A DNA stretch of 64,000 nt, taken from assembly GCF_017877355.1 (NCBI RefSeq), contig NZ_JAGIPR010000006.1, positions 186,001-250,000 of the forward strand. Direction: 5' to 3'. The notes under the pieces were generated by a model, which saw only the letters and a list, made by a program, of their open reading frames with translations, made no database searches and had not been told where the DNA came from. This document shows, one piece after another, positions 28,368 through 37,388 of this stretch (position 1 is the first letter of the stretch; every line of letters begins with the position of its first letter). The stretch is from Chryseobacterium jejuense. GTDB taxonomy: Bacteria > Bacteroidota > Bacteroidia > Flavobacteriales > Weeksellaceae. The position numbers and the translations under genes were made by a program.

Positions 28368-28456
28368 AATTTAACAATGTAACAATGCATCGTTGTAGCA
28401 GTAGATATTTTTTATTGATACATTGATACCCTATTAAATTGTTACATTGTTAAATT
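28368..28456. repeat. Inverted-repeat element between ahpC and thioredoxin gene
   Basis: A perfect 19 bp arm (28368-28386, AATTTAACAATGTAACAAT) is matched by its reverse complement at 28438-28456, with 51 bp between. The left arm is preceded by a degenerate direct copy (caatttaacaatctag). A transcript reading through would fold into a long hairpin, which could lower the level of the downstream thioredoxin message relative to ahpC. Confidence 0.75.
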
Positions 28457-28477
28457 TTACTTCTTAAAATTTAACCT

Positions 28478-28786
28478 ATGTACACAGAATTAACCGAAGA
28501 TACATTACAAAATATAGTAAACGACAACGAAAAAGTAGTTGTTCAGTATGGCGCAACATGGTGCGGAAACTGCAGAATCATGAAGCCAAAATTCAAAAAA
28601 TTAGCATCTGAGAATGACTCTATTCCGTTTTTATATGTAGATGCTGAAAAACTTCCTGAAAGCAGAAAATTAGCAAAAGTAGACAACTTACCTACATTCG
28701 CAATCTTTAAAAATGGTGAATTGGTAAACCAGGTTCAATCTAACCAGGCTGAAAGTTTAATTAACCTTTTTAACGAATTAGCATAA
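28478..28786 (+). CDS. Thioredoxin-family protein
   Basis: A 102-residue cytosolic thioredoxin fold with the redox site WCGNC at residues 28-32 and the cis-Pro in NLPTFAIF. The active site differs from the WCGPC of classical thioredoxin: Asn replaces Pro, which usually raises flexibility and alters redox potential. It follows ahpC and overlaps the next gene by one base (TAATG), so it probably acts as an electron donor for the peroxiredoxin or related repair. Confidence 0.9.
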   Translation: MYTELTEDTLQNIVNDNEKVVVQYGATWCGNCRIMKPKFKKLASENDSIPFLYVDAEKLPESRKLAKVDNLPTFAIFKNGELVNQVQSNQAESLINLFNELA

Positions 28787-29034
28787 TGAAATTACCAGTA
28801 ATCAGACAATTCTATCAGAATCAGACTCCTGAGAACCTAGAAAAAACATTAGAAGTATTAGAAAGCTTTTGCGAATTCAGAGGAACAAGCGAAGAGGATT
28901 TAAATGTTGCAGGAGAGCTTATTACCAACATTTGCGGAGCTTTGGAAGTTCACGCTAACGTACAGAATGGAATGAGTGAAAAAGATGCTCTAAACTCTTT
29001 TGCACAAAAGGTTTTAGGATCTATTGATAAGTAG
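28786..29034 (+). CDS. Small conserved protein of the peroxiredoxin operon (DUF6952-like)
   Basis: An 82-residue, helix-rich acidic protein with no signal peptide; two cysteines (SFCEFRG, NICGALEV) are present. The start codon overlaps the thioredoxin stop by one base, which means strict translational coupling. I recall this small family (DUF6952) as a regular companion of thioredoxin and peroxiredoxin genes in Flavobacteriia, but the function is unknown. A role as redox partner or adaptor is only a guess from context. Confidence 0.75.
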   Translation: MKLPVIRQFYQNQTPENLEKTLEVLESFCEFRGTSEEDLNVAGELITNICGALEVHANVQNGMSEKDALNSFAQKVLGSIDK

Positions 29035-29368
29035 TTTTTATCATTTAATATTCTATAAAAACACAAAAAAGAAAAGATCTGAGGTTTTCCTCAACACTAT
29101 ACTTCCCTATTCTTTAATCTTACTCTGATTTAACTGAAACTGAACTTCATAGGCTTATTAAGTCCTACTGAAGCGATATTCAGCATTGAATAATTAAAGA
29201 ATATCCAATAAAATCCAGATGAAAATGTCATCAGGATTTTTTGGGTTCACAGCTTAATTAAACACGAATTTCACTAATGTTTTTGCACAAATATCAGCTG
29301 CACTAATAGTGACATTTGTGAAAGCATTAGTGCTATTTGTGGTTGAAGCACTCTTACAATCTTATTAT

Positions 29369-29460
29369 CATTCCGACGAAGGAGGAATCTCAAACATAGC
29401 TTAGATTCTTCATTCCACTTCGTTACTTTCAGAAATCGAAGATTCGACGTAGTCAATGAC
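29369..29460. repeat. Dispersed repeat family, copy C (divergent left half)
   Basis: It begins CATTCCGACG and ends with CAGAAATCGAAGATTCGACG followed by TAGTCAATGAC. The right half matches the copies at 40278-40361 and 41024-41107; the left half differs. Confidence 0.6.
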
Positions 29461-29560
29461 ATTCTACAATAAATTGATATATACAGATCCTTTTAAACGC
29501 TAATTTTACCAATGTTCTTTTGCACTAATAGTACGAAGGCTTTGATATTGAGTTTTAACC

Positions 29561-29595
29561 TATCCTTGACAAGGTTTGAAACCTTGACAAGGATA
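29561..29595. repeat. Palindrome with 17 bp arms
   Basis: TATCCTTGACAAGGTTT and AAACCTTGACAAGGATA are reverse complements at 16 of 17 positions around a single central G. Within each arm CCTTGACAAGG is itself a palindrome. No T-run follows, so it is not an evident terminator. Confidence 0.7.
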
Positions 29596-29701
29596 ATAGA
29601 ATTGTACGTTTAACGCAATCAAAACAAAAATTAAGGATACTTTTTAAATCTGCTTTATCCACAAAATCCGCAAGAGAAATAAAAGCAATCCACATCTCAG
29701 A

Positions 29702-29734
29702 AATAAAAAAATCCTGATGAAAGAATCACCAGGA
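29702..29734 (-). terminator. Rho-independent terminator of the BI-1 gene
   Basis: TCCTGATGA (29712-29720) pairs with TCACCAGGA (29726-29734) with one wobble. On the minus strand it is followed by TTTTTTTATTT, 30 bp after the BI-1 stop codon. Confidence 0.8.
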
Positions 29735-29764
29735 CTATTATTTAAAGCTAAATAGATATTCAAA

Positions 29765-30454
29765 TTAACTTCTTCTGCTCATCAGAATATTCAGAATATA
29801 CCAGAATAAAAGCATAATAGAAGCAAAAAGCTGTAATGCAGCACCAACATACTGATTGGTAGCATAAGAATCTTTTAGTTTGCTTGTCTGATATAAGATA
29901 GTTGCAGAAGCAAGAATCACCATTCCTACCGAGAACCATAATCCAAGATTAAACCCAAAAGCCATTCCGCCAATGATTAATCCGATAGAGATAAATCCTC
30001 CGATAATGATGATATTTCTTAAAAAAGAAAAATCCCTCTTGGAAGTAAAAGCCACTGCAGAAATACCGGCAAACATTGCAACCGTTAAAGTAGCTGCCTG
30101 GAAAATGATATTACCACCACCAGCAACATTAGTAGCGATATAAAGCAATGGCAAAAAGATAACCGCCTCCAGCACAATATAAAACCCTAAACCAAGGTAC
30201 TGAGTAGATTGGCTTTGTGAAAGTGACCATTTAGAAGCCAAAATAGAAGCCAGCCAGAAAACCCCGATAATTAATAGCCAGGTAAACCTTCCCTGAAACA
30301 TCATTGCAATAATTTCTACAGGTACTGTTTTCAACAAAATGGTCTCAACTCCAATAAACGCAAGAATCGATAATGCAACATGCAAATATGTCTTCTTGTA
30401 AAAATTCGCTTTCTCTACGTCTGTAGAATGAGCGACTAAAACATCTGTCATCAT
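29765..30454 (-). CDS. Bax inhibitor-1/YccA-family membrane protein
   Basis: I place the start at 30454 (MMTDVLVAHSTDVEK; 30451 is equally possible), because the longer frame would overlap the upstream gene and adds a non-homologous basic stretch. The 229-residue product has seven hydrophobic segments and the family-like pattern AGISAVAFTSKRDFSFLRN between segments. Bacterial BI-1 proteins are inner-membrane proteins thought to act in calcium leak or membrane protein quality control. It follows the secreted 148-residue protein by about 30 bp. Confidence 0.85.
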   Translation of the reverse strand: MMTDVLVAHSTDVEKANFYKKTYLHVALSILAFIGVETILLKTVPVEIIAMMFQGRFTWLLIIGVFWLASILASKWSLSQSQSTQYLGLGFYIVLEAVIFLPLLYIATNVAGGGNIIFQAATLTVAMFAGISAVAFTSKRDFSFLRNIIIIGGFISIGLIIGGMAFGFNLGLWFSVGMVILASATILYQTSKLKDSYATNQYVGAALQLFASIMLLFWYILNILMSRRS

Positions 30455-30482
30455 AGTTAATATTTTTTTGATTAATCGAAAT

Positions 30483-30929
30483 TTATTTATCCTTTTTAGC
30501 AGGCAATACACCAAGGAGTTTCCCATCATCTTCAAATACAGCACTTATCACTTCTTTCGATGATGAATCTCCGGCATATTTGTATTTAATATTGGGATGA
30601 CTGATACCATCCATCGTTACATAATAACCTACTTTTAAAATTTCAAACTTTTTATTGACATCAATACCATCCTTTACTTTTTTAAGGACATCTTCTGTGA
30701 CAATTTCTTTTACCTTATCAGACAACACTTCGTTCACAGCTTTATAATCAGAAGACTGCAAAGCTTTGATAAATGTCTGAAAATTATCATCGTAAAGATT
30801 AACCTTATCCTTACTTATGGTAGCCGGCTGTTCTTTCTTTTGATTATTTTCAACCTTCAGTCCTGTGACTTTCTGAGCAAACATCAATTGTGCGCCCACA
30901 ATAGCCAGACCTAAAAATATTTTCTTCAT
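30483..30929 (-). CDS. Secreted small protein of unknown function
   Basis: A 148-residue protein with a signal peptide (MKKIFLGLAIVGAQLMFAQ). The mature part has a short Lys/Gln-rich linker and an alpha+beta domain from about residue 45 (NFQTFIKALQSSDYKAVNEV, then YYVTMDGISHPNIKYKYAGD) reminiscent of the cystatin/NTF2-like DUF3887 type. The assignment is loose. It lies in the same direction as the BI-1 gene and could be co-transcribed. Confidence 0.65.
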   Translation of the reverse strand: MKKIFLGLAIVGAQLMFAQKVTGLKVENNQKKEQPATISKDKVNLYDDNFQTFIKALQSSDYKAVNEVLSDKVKEIVTEDVLKKVKDGIDVNKKFEILKVGYYVTMDGISHPNIKYKYAGDSSSKEVISAVFEDDGKLLGVLPAKKDK

Positions 30930-30978
30930 AATTATTTGTTTTATTATTTGGTGAAATAGGTCATGGAAGATACGAAAA

Positions 30979-32013
30979 TCAGACCAGTTCCAAAAATTTC
31001 ATCGTATCCACATTATCTGCATAAGTGTCAAGACCCGGATTTTGTGCTTCACCAAAGGAAATTGAGTTTAACACCAACCCTTCTTTAGCTACTATACATT
31101 GAATATTTTCTTCATTCTCAGCAATAAAGTTTGTAACATCATCCAATGATTCATATCTGCTGAAATTAATCACAGAAAGCGGACTGAACAGTTTATCATC
31201 TTCTTTAAGCATCACAAAATTGTTATCCCAGAATTTGTCCTGGTTCAAAAGATAAACCGCTCTGTTATAATCATAATTATTAGCGTATTTATTATGATTG
31301 ATAATATCCTGGAAGTCTAAGAAGCTTTCAAAGAGCCTGTCGATCACAAAATCCTGAGGAATGAAGATTCTTGTTACATTTCTGCATCCCAAACCGAAGT
31401 ATTGGAAGATATCTTTCGCTAAAAGCTGAAGCTCTGCCTCAGTTTCATCACCTTTTAAAACAGCAACAGAAGTTCTGTTTTTACGGATAATACTTAAGTG
31501 ATTTTGAAAATAATACTCAAGATATCTTGCCGTGTTATTACTTCCGGTAGCAATAACCGCATCAAAATTCGTTAATTTTTCTACAAATTCAAACTGAACC
31601 TGATCGTTAGAGAACTCCTTCCATTTTTTTAATAAGAACGGAATCAGATATCTATCTTTAGAAGACAACTTCAATAAAGGAATATGATTGCTTAGCACAA
31701 CGGAAATTACGTCGTGAAACCCTACCAAAGGAATATTTCCTGCTAAAATCAATCCTACTCTCTTGGAAATTTTAGAGGTTGAATAATTTTTAAGCCAGTT
31801 TTTAATATTTTCCTCAGTAAGAAGATCGGCCCATTGTTGTAAAGCAAATTTCTGATTATCAACGGTAAACCATGGATTTTCTATTTCAGATTTCTTTAAC
31901 AATAATTCAATATTTGCATCATCTTCATTGTGATCCTCCGTTTTCTTCGCTAAAAACGCTTTTATATAATCACTTAATTTAATAAGTCCTAAAACTTGAT
32001 TTTCGGTATTCAT
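30979..32013 (-). CDS. LuxC-like acyl-CoA reductase family protein
   Basis: A 344-residue protein of the LuxC/acyl-CoA reductase family (aldehyde dehydrogenase fold). Signs are LILAGNIPLVGFHDVI (nucleotide-binding side), VIATGSNNTARYLEYYF, and FQYFGLGCRNVTRIFIP with the likely catalytic Cys. Bacteroidota carry this gene widely without luciferase, so it probably reduces an acyl-CoA or acyl-protein to the aldehyde in lipid metabolism. It is divergent from the ferredoxin gene with back-to-back promoters, an association I recall as common in Flavobacteriia and which may supply electrons. Confidence 0.8.
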   Translation of the reverse strand: MNTENQVLGLIKLSDYIKAFLAKKTEDHNEDDANIELLLKKSEIENPWFTVDNQKFALQQWADLLTEENIKNWLKNYSTSKISKRVGLILAGNIPLVGFHDVISVVLSNHIPLLKLSSKDRYLIPFLLKKWKEFSNDQVQFEFVEKLTNFDAVIATGSNNTARYLEYYFQNHLSIIRKNRTSVAVLKGDETEAELQLLAKDIFQYFGLGCRNVTRIFIPQDFVIDRLFESFLDFQDIINHNKYANNYDYNRAVYLLNQDKFWDNNFVMLKEDDKLFSPLSVINFSRYESLDDVTNFIAENEENIQCIVAKEGLVLNSISFGEAQNPGLDTYADNVDTMKFLELV

Positions 32014-32041
32014 AATTACTTTAAAATTGGGGAATATTTTG

Positions 32042-32059
32042 TAATTTTGTGCAAATTTA
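32042..32059. promoter_or_regulatory. Back-to-back -7 elements for luxC-like and ferredoxin genes
   Basis: TAATTTTG at 32042-32049 faces the ferredoxin gene (+), and CAAATTTA at 32052-32059 reads TAAATTTG toward the LuxC-like gene (-). Both match TAnnTTTG. They are two bases apart, so polymerases would compete for the site. No -33 TTG at standard distance is evident for either. Confidence 0.4.
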
Positions 32060-32072
32060 AAAAAAATTAGCG

Positions 32073-32423
32073 ATGGCTATTAAAATAACTGATGAATGCA
32101 TTAATTGCGGGGCTTGTGAACCGGAATGTCCAAACAATGCAATATATGAAGGAGCTGTAGATTGGAAGGCTTCTGATGGAACCTCCCTTCAAGGGACTAT
32201 TACAATGCCTTCAGGACTTACTGTGGATGCTGATGCAGCCCAGGAGCCTGTAAGTGATGATGTTTATTTCATTGTAACTGATAAATGTACAGAATGTAAA
32301 GGTTTCCATGAAGAACCACAATGTGCTGCAGTATGTCCGGTAGACTGCTGCGTACCAGACGAGGATCATGTAGAATCTGAAGAGACTCTGCTTAACAAAA
32401 AAGCATTCCTACACGGCGAATAA
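32073..32423 (+). CDS. 2[4Fe-4S] ferredoxin
   Basis: A 116-residue ferredoxin. Cluster I ligands are in CINCGACEPECP (Cys 9, 12, 15, 19); the second set is CTECKGFHEEPQCAAVCP with the elongated C-x8-C spacing seen in the 2[4Fe-4S] proteins of Bacteroidota. Between them is an insertion of about 45 residues. It is a soluble electron carrier. It is divergent from the LuxC-like reductase and closed by its own terminator. Confidence 0.92.
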   Translation: MAIKITDECINCGACEPECPNNAIYEGAVDWKASDGTSLQGTITMPSGLTVDADAAQEPVSDDVYFIVTDKCTECKGFHEEPQCAAVCPVDCCVPDEDHVESEETLLNKKAFLHGE

Positions 32424-32430
32424 AAAAATT

Positions 32431-32460
32431 CCGTCTCATCATCTGTGAGGCGGCTTTTTT
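32431..32460 (+). terminator. Rho-independent terminator of the ferredoxin gene
   Basis: CCGTCTCA pairs with TGAGGCGG (one wobble) around a 7-base loop, followed by CTTTTTTT, 7 bp after the stop codon. Confidence 0.88.
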
Positions 32461-32534
32461 TAACCAAAAATTCAATAAAACCAAAAAATTAAGCTAAAGG
32501 ATTTCAATTCTTTATGCAACCAAAAAATAAAAAT

Positions 32535-33599
32535 ATGAACAAAAAGCACAACTTCAGCGCAGGGCCATGCATCTTACCACAAGAGGTATTTGAAAAATCA
32601 GCACAGGCAATCTTAGACTTTAACGGTATCGGATTATCTCTTCTTGAAATTTCGCACAGAAGTAAAGACTTCGTTGCAGTAATGGACGAAGCACGTGCGA
32701 TTGTAAAGAGACTGATGAACCTTGGTGATGATTATGAGGTTCTTTATTTAGGAAGCGGAGCAAGCATGCAATTTGCTATGGTACCTTATAACCTGATGAA
32801 AGTAGGCGGAAAAGCAGCTTATCTGGATACAGGAACCTGGGCAGCCGGAGCCATCAAAGAAGCAAAAAAATTAGGAACTGTAGACGTAGTAGGTTCTTCA
32901 AAAGAAGAAAACTATTCTTTTATTCCTAAAAATTATACAGTAGGTTCAGAATATGACTATTTCCACTGCACCTCTAACAATACTATTTATGGAACTCAGA
33001 TGAAATCATTCCCTGAAGTGGACACGCTGATGGTATGTGATATGAGTTCTGATATTTTCTCAAGACAACTGGATTTTTCGAAATTTGATTTAATCTATGC
33101 CGGAGCTCAGAAGAATATGGGACCTGCAGGGGTTACTTTAGTAGTCATCAAAAAAGAAACCCTTGGAAAAACAGGAAGAGAAAACATGCTGTCTATGCTT
33201 GATTATTCTCAGCACATTTCCAAAGAGTCTATGTACAATACTCCACCGGTATTCCCGATCTATGCATCTTTATTGACGTTACAATACCTTGAAAACAATG
33301 GGGGAATTGCTGCTGCAGAACAAAGAAATGAGGCCAAAGCTAAGCTTTTATATGATGAAATTGACAGCAACCCATTATTTGAAACATTCTGTGTGAAAGA
33401 AGACCGCTCATTAATGAATGTTTCTTTCAAATTAACAGACGAAAGCAAAAAAGAAGAGTTTGACAATGCATGGAAGGCAGCAGGAATCAGTGGACTTAAT
33501 GGACACAGAAGCCTTGGTGGATACAGAGCCAGCTTATACAATGCCTTACCTATTGAAAGCGTACAGGTATTGGTGGATGTAATGAAGTCAATAAAATAG
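32535..33599 (+). CDS. serC: Phosphoserine aminotransferase
   Basis: The start at 32535 gives MNKKHNFSAGPCILP, the standard N-terminus; an ATG 7 codons upstream adds only a Lys/Asn run. The 354-residue enzyme converts 3-phosphohydroxypyruvate and glutamate to phosphoserine (and acts in pyridoxine synthesis in many bacteria). Motifs include SHRSKDF, YLGSGASMQF, DMSSDIFSR and the PLP lysine in YAGAQKNMGPAG; the C-terminus has GLNGHRSLGGYRASLYNA. It is followed by serA and DUF1015 in one direction. Confidence 0.95.
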   Translation: MNKKHNFSAGPCILPQEVFEKSAQAILDFNGIGLSLLEISHRSKDFVAVMDEARAIVKRLMNLGDDYEVLYLGSGASMQFAMVPYNLMKVGGKAAYLDTGTWAAGAIKEAKKLGTVDVVGSSKEENYSFIPKNYTVGSEYDYFHCTSNNTIYGTQMKSFPEVDTLMVCDMSSDIFSRQLDFSKFDLIYAGAQKNMGPAGVTLVVIKKETLGKTGRENMLSMLDYSQHISKESMYNTPPVFPIYASLLTLQYLENNGGIAAAEQRNEAKAKLLYDEIDSNPLFETFCVKEDRSLMNVSFKLTDESKKEEFDNAWKAAGISGLNGHRSLGGYRASLYNALPIESVQVLVDVMKSIK

Positions 33600-33712
33600 C
33601 TTATATTAGGCGACCGAAAAAATAAAAAGATATCAGACTACGGATACCAGACTACAGACCTAAAAGTCTGAGCTCTGGCATCTTAAATCTAACATCTATA
33701 ATAAAATAACAC

Positions 33713-34678
33713 ATGAAAGTTTTAGCAAACGATGGAATCTCAAAAACAGGAGAACGAGCTTTAAAAGAAGCCGGAATTGAAATTCTGGACAATAGAGTGG
33801 CTCAGGATCACGTTATTAATTTTATTAACGATAATAATGTAGACGTTCTTCTTGTAAGAAGTGCAACAAAAGTAAGGCAAGACCTGATTGATGCATGTCC
33901 GGGGCTTAAAATCATAGGCCGTGGCGGCATTGGAATGGACAACATTGATGTTGAATATGCAAAAAGCAAAGGGATTAAAATTATCAATACTCCTACAGCA
34001 TCTTCAAAATCTGTTGCTGAGTTGGTTTTCGGACACTTCATTGCATTAGCCAGATTCCTTCATGAATCAAACAGACTAATGCCTTTGGAGGGTGAAACCC
34101 ACTTCAATGCCATGAAAAAGTCATTCAGCAATGCTTATGAACTTTCAGGAAAAACGTTAGGAGTAATTGGCTTTGGAAGCATTGGCCAGGAAGTTGTGAA
34201 AATAGGAATCGCTTTAGGAATGAAGATTCAGGTTCTGACAAGAAGTCCAAAAACAGAAATTCTTACGCTGGATTTCTTTGATGGGCAGTCGGTGAAATTT
34301 GAAATCACTTCTACCAATGATATGGATGCATTCCTTAAAGAATCAGACTTTATCAGCATCAATACTCCGAAAACGAATGAATACATTATAGACACCCCAC
34401 AATTTGAAAAAATGAAAGACGGAGTCTATATTGTAAATACTGCAAGAGGTGGTGTGATAAATGAAGTGACGCTGATTGATTTTATTGATTCAGGAAAAGT
34501 AGCAGGAGCTGCATTGGACGTCTTTGAAAGCGAACCCAATCCGGAACTTCCATTACTAATGAATCCGGCACTATCACTTTCTCCTCATGTAGGCGGAAAT
34601 ACGGTAGATGCGCAAGAGAAAATCGGTACCGAACTTGCAGAACAAATTATTAAGCTACAAAAAGAAACTATAAGATAA
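33713..34678 (+). CDS. serA: D-3-phosphoglycerate dehydrogenase, short form
   Basis: A 321-residue NAD-dependent dehydrogenase that makes 3-phosphohydroxypyruvate, the substrate of SerC. It has the Rossmann motif GVIGFGSIGQEV, the catalytic Arg in NTARGGVINE, Glu in DVFESEPNPE and His in LSPHVGG. It lacks the C-terminal ACT domain, so serine feedback through that domain is not expected. The gap to serC (113 bp) holds phrase-like repeats (CAGACTAC, TCTGAG) also found before rpe. The DUF1015 gene starts 2 bp after its stop. Confidence 0.93.
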   Translation: MKVLANDGISKTGERALKEAGIEILDNRVAQDHVINFINDNNVDVLLVRSATKVRQDLIDACPGLKIIGRGGIGMDNIDVEYAKSKGIKIINTPTASSKSVAELVFGHFIALARFLHESNRLMPLEGETHFNAMKKSFSNAYELSGKTLGVIGFGSIGQEVVKIGIALGMKIQVLTRSPKTEILTLDFFDGQSVKFEITSTNDMDAFLKESDFISINTPKTNEYIIDTPQFEKMKDGVYIVNTARGGVINEVTLIDFIDSGKVAGAALDVFESEPNPELPLLMNPALSLSPHVGGNTVDAQEKIGTELAEQIIKLQKETIR

Positions 34679-34680
34679 AT

Positions 34681-35925
34681 ATGCCTGTTTTTAAACCTTT
34701 CCGTGGAATAAGACCTCACAGAGATTTTGAGGATACCTTCCCTACCCATCCACTGGATAATTTTACCCAGGAAGAAATTGCAGAAAAAGCGCAAGTTGAA
34801 AATACTTACATCAACATGATAAAACCTTATGTTGTAAGTAAATCTAAGGATGTAGACCGGAATCTGAGAAAGATCCGCTCCACATTTGAAGAACTTCTGG
34901 ACGAAAAGAAACTCGTTCAGGATAATTCTGCCTATTATCTTTACGAACAAATATATCCTAACAAGCAAATTTTCAGAGGACTTTTGGGTCTTGCCAGTAT
35001 TGAAGATTTCTGGAACGGAAAAATCAAAAGGCACGAAAGTACCATTCCTCAGAAAAAAGAAAAACTGGCTCATTACCTTGAAAAAGTAAACCTTCAGGCT
35101 GAACCGGTACTGCTTACCTATCCTGCCAACTCGAAAATTGAGTTGCTGATGAACCATGAGGAAAAGAATGTTCCTATCTTCAATCACGTAGACACCATTG
35201 GAATCAGACATAAAATCTGGAGAATAGACAACCGTTTGAAGCTTCAGCAGTTTAAAGAAGTAATCGATCAGATCGATGCATTCTATATTGCAGACGGACA
35301 CCATAGAATTGGCTCTACCGCATTGAACGCGAAGAAACATAAGGATAAAAACAAAAGACATAACGGTACAGAACAGTATAACTTTGTATACAGTTTTATC
35401 GTTTCCAACCAATCCATCAAGATTCACGATTACAACAGAATTTTACATGATCTGAATGGTCTTTCTAGTGAAGACTTCCTGAAGGAGCTTGAAAATTATT
35501 TCTTAATTCACGAAAAAGGAGAAACACCATACTTCCCTTCTCAGAAATTTCATATTTCAATGTATCTGGATGGTAAGTTCTACTCTCTTCACGTAAAACA
35601 TGATCTTCGTTCCAAAGAAATGTCTTTAGAGAACCTGGATCACCATTTATTAGACAAATACATTTTCAAAGGTATTTTAAAAATAGAAGATCCGGATAGC
35701 TCTGATCTGATCTCTTACGTAAAAGGAACCTCCAATATTAACGGAATTAATATTTTGAAAGAAAAGATAGACAGCGGAGAAGGAAAAGCAGGCTTCGGAA
35801 TTTATCCTGTAAGTTTTAATGATATGATTAAAATTTCAGACCTGAAACTGAGCATGCCTCCAAAATGTACATTTATTGAGCCAAAATTGATTACAGCACT
35901 ATTAATGTACGACATGAAACCTTAA
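34681..35925 (+). CDS. DUF1015-family protein in the serine biosynthesis operon
   Basis: A 414-residue cytosolic protein of DUF1015. Visible landmarks are the N-terminal FKPFRGIRPHRDF, the central YIADGHHRIGSTALNAK and the following EQYNFVYSFIVSNQS. DUF1015 genes are known to sit beside serA and serC in many bacteria, and here it is 2 bp downstream of serA. Function is unproven to my knowledge; the HHR motif and link with phosphoserine formation suggest a role in serine or phosphoserine metabolism, perhaps as a kinase or hydrolase, but this is inference. Confidence 0.88.
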   Translation: MPVFKPFRGIRPHRDFEDTFPTHPLDNFTQEEIAEKAQVENTYINMIKPYVVSKSKDVDRNLRKIRSTFEELLDEKKLVQDNSAYYLYEQIYPNKQIFRGLLGLASIEDFWNGKIKRHESTIPQKKEKLAHYLEKVNLQAEPVLLTYPANSKIELLMNHEEKNVPIFNHVDTIGIRHKIWRIDNRLKLQQFKEVIDQIDAFYIADGHHRIGSTALNAKKHKDKNKRHNGTEQYNFVYSFIVSNQSIKIHDYNRILHDLNGLSSEDFLKELENYFLIHEKGETPYFPSQKFHISMYLDGKFYSLHVKHDLRSKEMSLENLDHHLLDKYIFKGILKIEDPDSSDLISYVKGTSNINGINILKEKIDSGEGKAGFGIYPVSFNDMIKISDLKLSMPPKCTFIEPKLITALLMYDMKP

Positions 35926-35980
35926 TAAATTCCTATTTTTTCCCTACTTTTATCATCGGAAAAAGAAAGGTAAATAAAAA

Positions 35981-37387
35981 ATGAAAAAAATATTCATTAT
36001 ACTTCCACTCTTTTTGAGTGGATTTTTATTTTCTCAAAAAAAAGTCCAGAAAAAACCTGCCGGCAGACCAGCAATTCCTGTAAAATTAAATTATCACGAT
36101 GAATTCAAAAAGATCTCCGATGAGATCATGACCAATGGCAGGGCTTATGAAAATCTTGGAGAACTCACAAAAGGAATCGGACCTCGTTTCAGCGCCACTC
36201 CCGGTTATGCTAAAGCAGTAGAATGGGCAGAAAAAAAATTCAAGGAAATTGGCATTAATATGATCTGGAGACAGGAAGCCAAAGCTCCCGTCTGGATCAG
36301 AGGGAAAGAATCTTTACAGATAAAAGCAGAAAATGGAGATTGGAAAAACATCAGAATGCTTTCTTTCGGAAACTCTGAAGGCACAGGCGGAAAAGATCTG
36401 ACGGGTGAAATTGTTTTAATTAATTCCACTTCAGAGCTGAATGCAATGTCAATAGGACAACTAAAAGACAAAATAGTTTTCGTGAATGTTCCTATGGACC
36501 CGAAAATTATTAATACCAGTGACTCCTATTTACAAACAGCAAAATCAAAATTGATTTCCGCTTCCGTCATTGCGAAAACAGGTGCAAAAGCATTAATCAT
36601 AAGATCGTTAACCACTGCGAATGACGATACTCCGCACGCCAAAATGATCTACTACGAACCGGATGATAAAGTGAAAATCCCTGCTTTATCAATAGGCGTA
36701 AGATCAGCAGATGAATTGGAAAAAACGTTGAAAAAACAAAAAGTTACTGCTAAAATCAACATGACTGCCGAATCAAAAGCTGGTACTACAAACCCCAATA
36801 TCATTGCTGAAGTTCAGGGTAAAAAAGATTCTAAAGTAATTGTTTTAGGCGCTCAGCTTGATTCCTGGGATATTGGGGAAGGAGCCATTGATGATGGAAC
36901 CGGAGTTGCCCAGTGTATCGAAGTTTTAAGAACATTAAAAGCACTTGGCTATGAAAACAACCACACCATTCGGGTAGTTTTGTATGCCAACAGTGAAAAC
37001 GGAGGACAAGGCCGTGAAATGTATGCTGCTTACGTGAAAAAGAGAGAAGAAAAACACATATTCGCTTTAGGAACAGATGCAGGTGGTTATTCACCGCGAG
37101 GGTTTTCTCTGGACATGTCGCCTCAAAGAAGAAGATTGGTTTCTCCATGGAAAGAATACTTTCTTCCTTATGGTGTTTATGATTTCGATCAGACAGACGC
37201 CATTCAGGATATCTCTCCTTTAAAAAAGCTGGATATCCCTTTGGCAGAGCTTGTTGTAGACACCCAAAGATATTTCGACTACCACCATTCCGAACAGGAT
37301 ACTTTTGATAAAGTAAATAAAAGAGAACTTCTTCTCGGAGCGGTCGCCATAACACAAATGATTTTTATGGTTGATAAAAACTGGTAA
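35981..37387 (+). CDS. M28-type peptidase paralogue 1, probable pseudoenzyme
   Basis: This 468-residue secreted protein (signal ending LLFSQ, then a Lys/Pro-rich linker) has the full length of carboxypeptidase-Q-like M28 peptidases, with a PA insert around 120-270. The zinc and catalytic motifs are damaged: the first ligand reads AQLDSWD with Gln 292 where the two downstream paralogues have His, and the EE pair reads NSENGG with Ser 338 in place of the general-base Glu. The Asp of DDGTG and a later His are kept. It probably binds without cleaving, or has changed chemistry. It starts a run of three paralogues. Confidence 0.85.
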   Translation: MKKIFIILPLFLSGFLFSQKKVQKKPAGRPAIPVKLNYHDEFKKISDEIMTNGRAYENLGELTKGIGPRFSATPGYAKAVEWAEKKFKEIGINMIWRQEAKAPVWIRGKESLQIKAENGDWKNIRMLSFGNSEGTGGKDLTGEIVLINSTSELNAMSIGQLKDKIVFVNVPMDPKIINTSDSYLQTAKSKLISASVIAKTGAKALIIRSLTTANDDTPHAKMIYYEPDDKVKIPALSIGVRSADELEKTLKKQKVTAKINMTAESKAGTTNPNIIAEVQGKKDSKVIVLGAQLDSWDIGEGAIDDGTGVAQCIEVLRTLKALGYENNHTIRVVLYANSENGGQGREMYAAYVKKREEKHIFALGTDAGGYSPRGFSLDMSPQRRRLVSPWKEYFLPYGVYDFDQTDAIQDISPLKKLDIPLAELVVDTQRYFDYHHSEQDTFDKVNKRELLLGAVAITQMIFMVDKNW

Positions 37388-37388
37388 T

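Larger units (their letters stand above)
29035..29701. other. Gene-free stretch holding dispersed repeat fragments
   Basis: No credible gene is seen in these 667 bp. It contains a repeat copy (29369-29460), a near-perfect palindrome (29561-29595), and loosely repeated phrases built on CACGAATTTCACTAATG and GTGCTATTTGTGG, a pattern reminiscent of repetitive intergenic DNA in Chryseobacterium-like genomes. It separates the peroxiredoxin operon from the convergent BI-1 gene. Confidence 0.6.

Noticed and set aside
34585..35427. 280-codon minus-strand frame across serA and DUF1015
   Set aside because: Fully antisense to two recognised genes; biased composition and no plausible start context.
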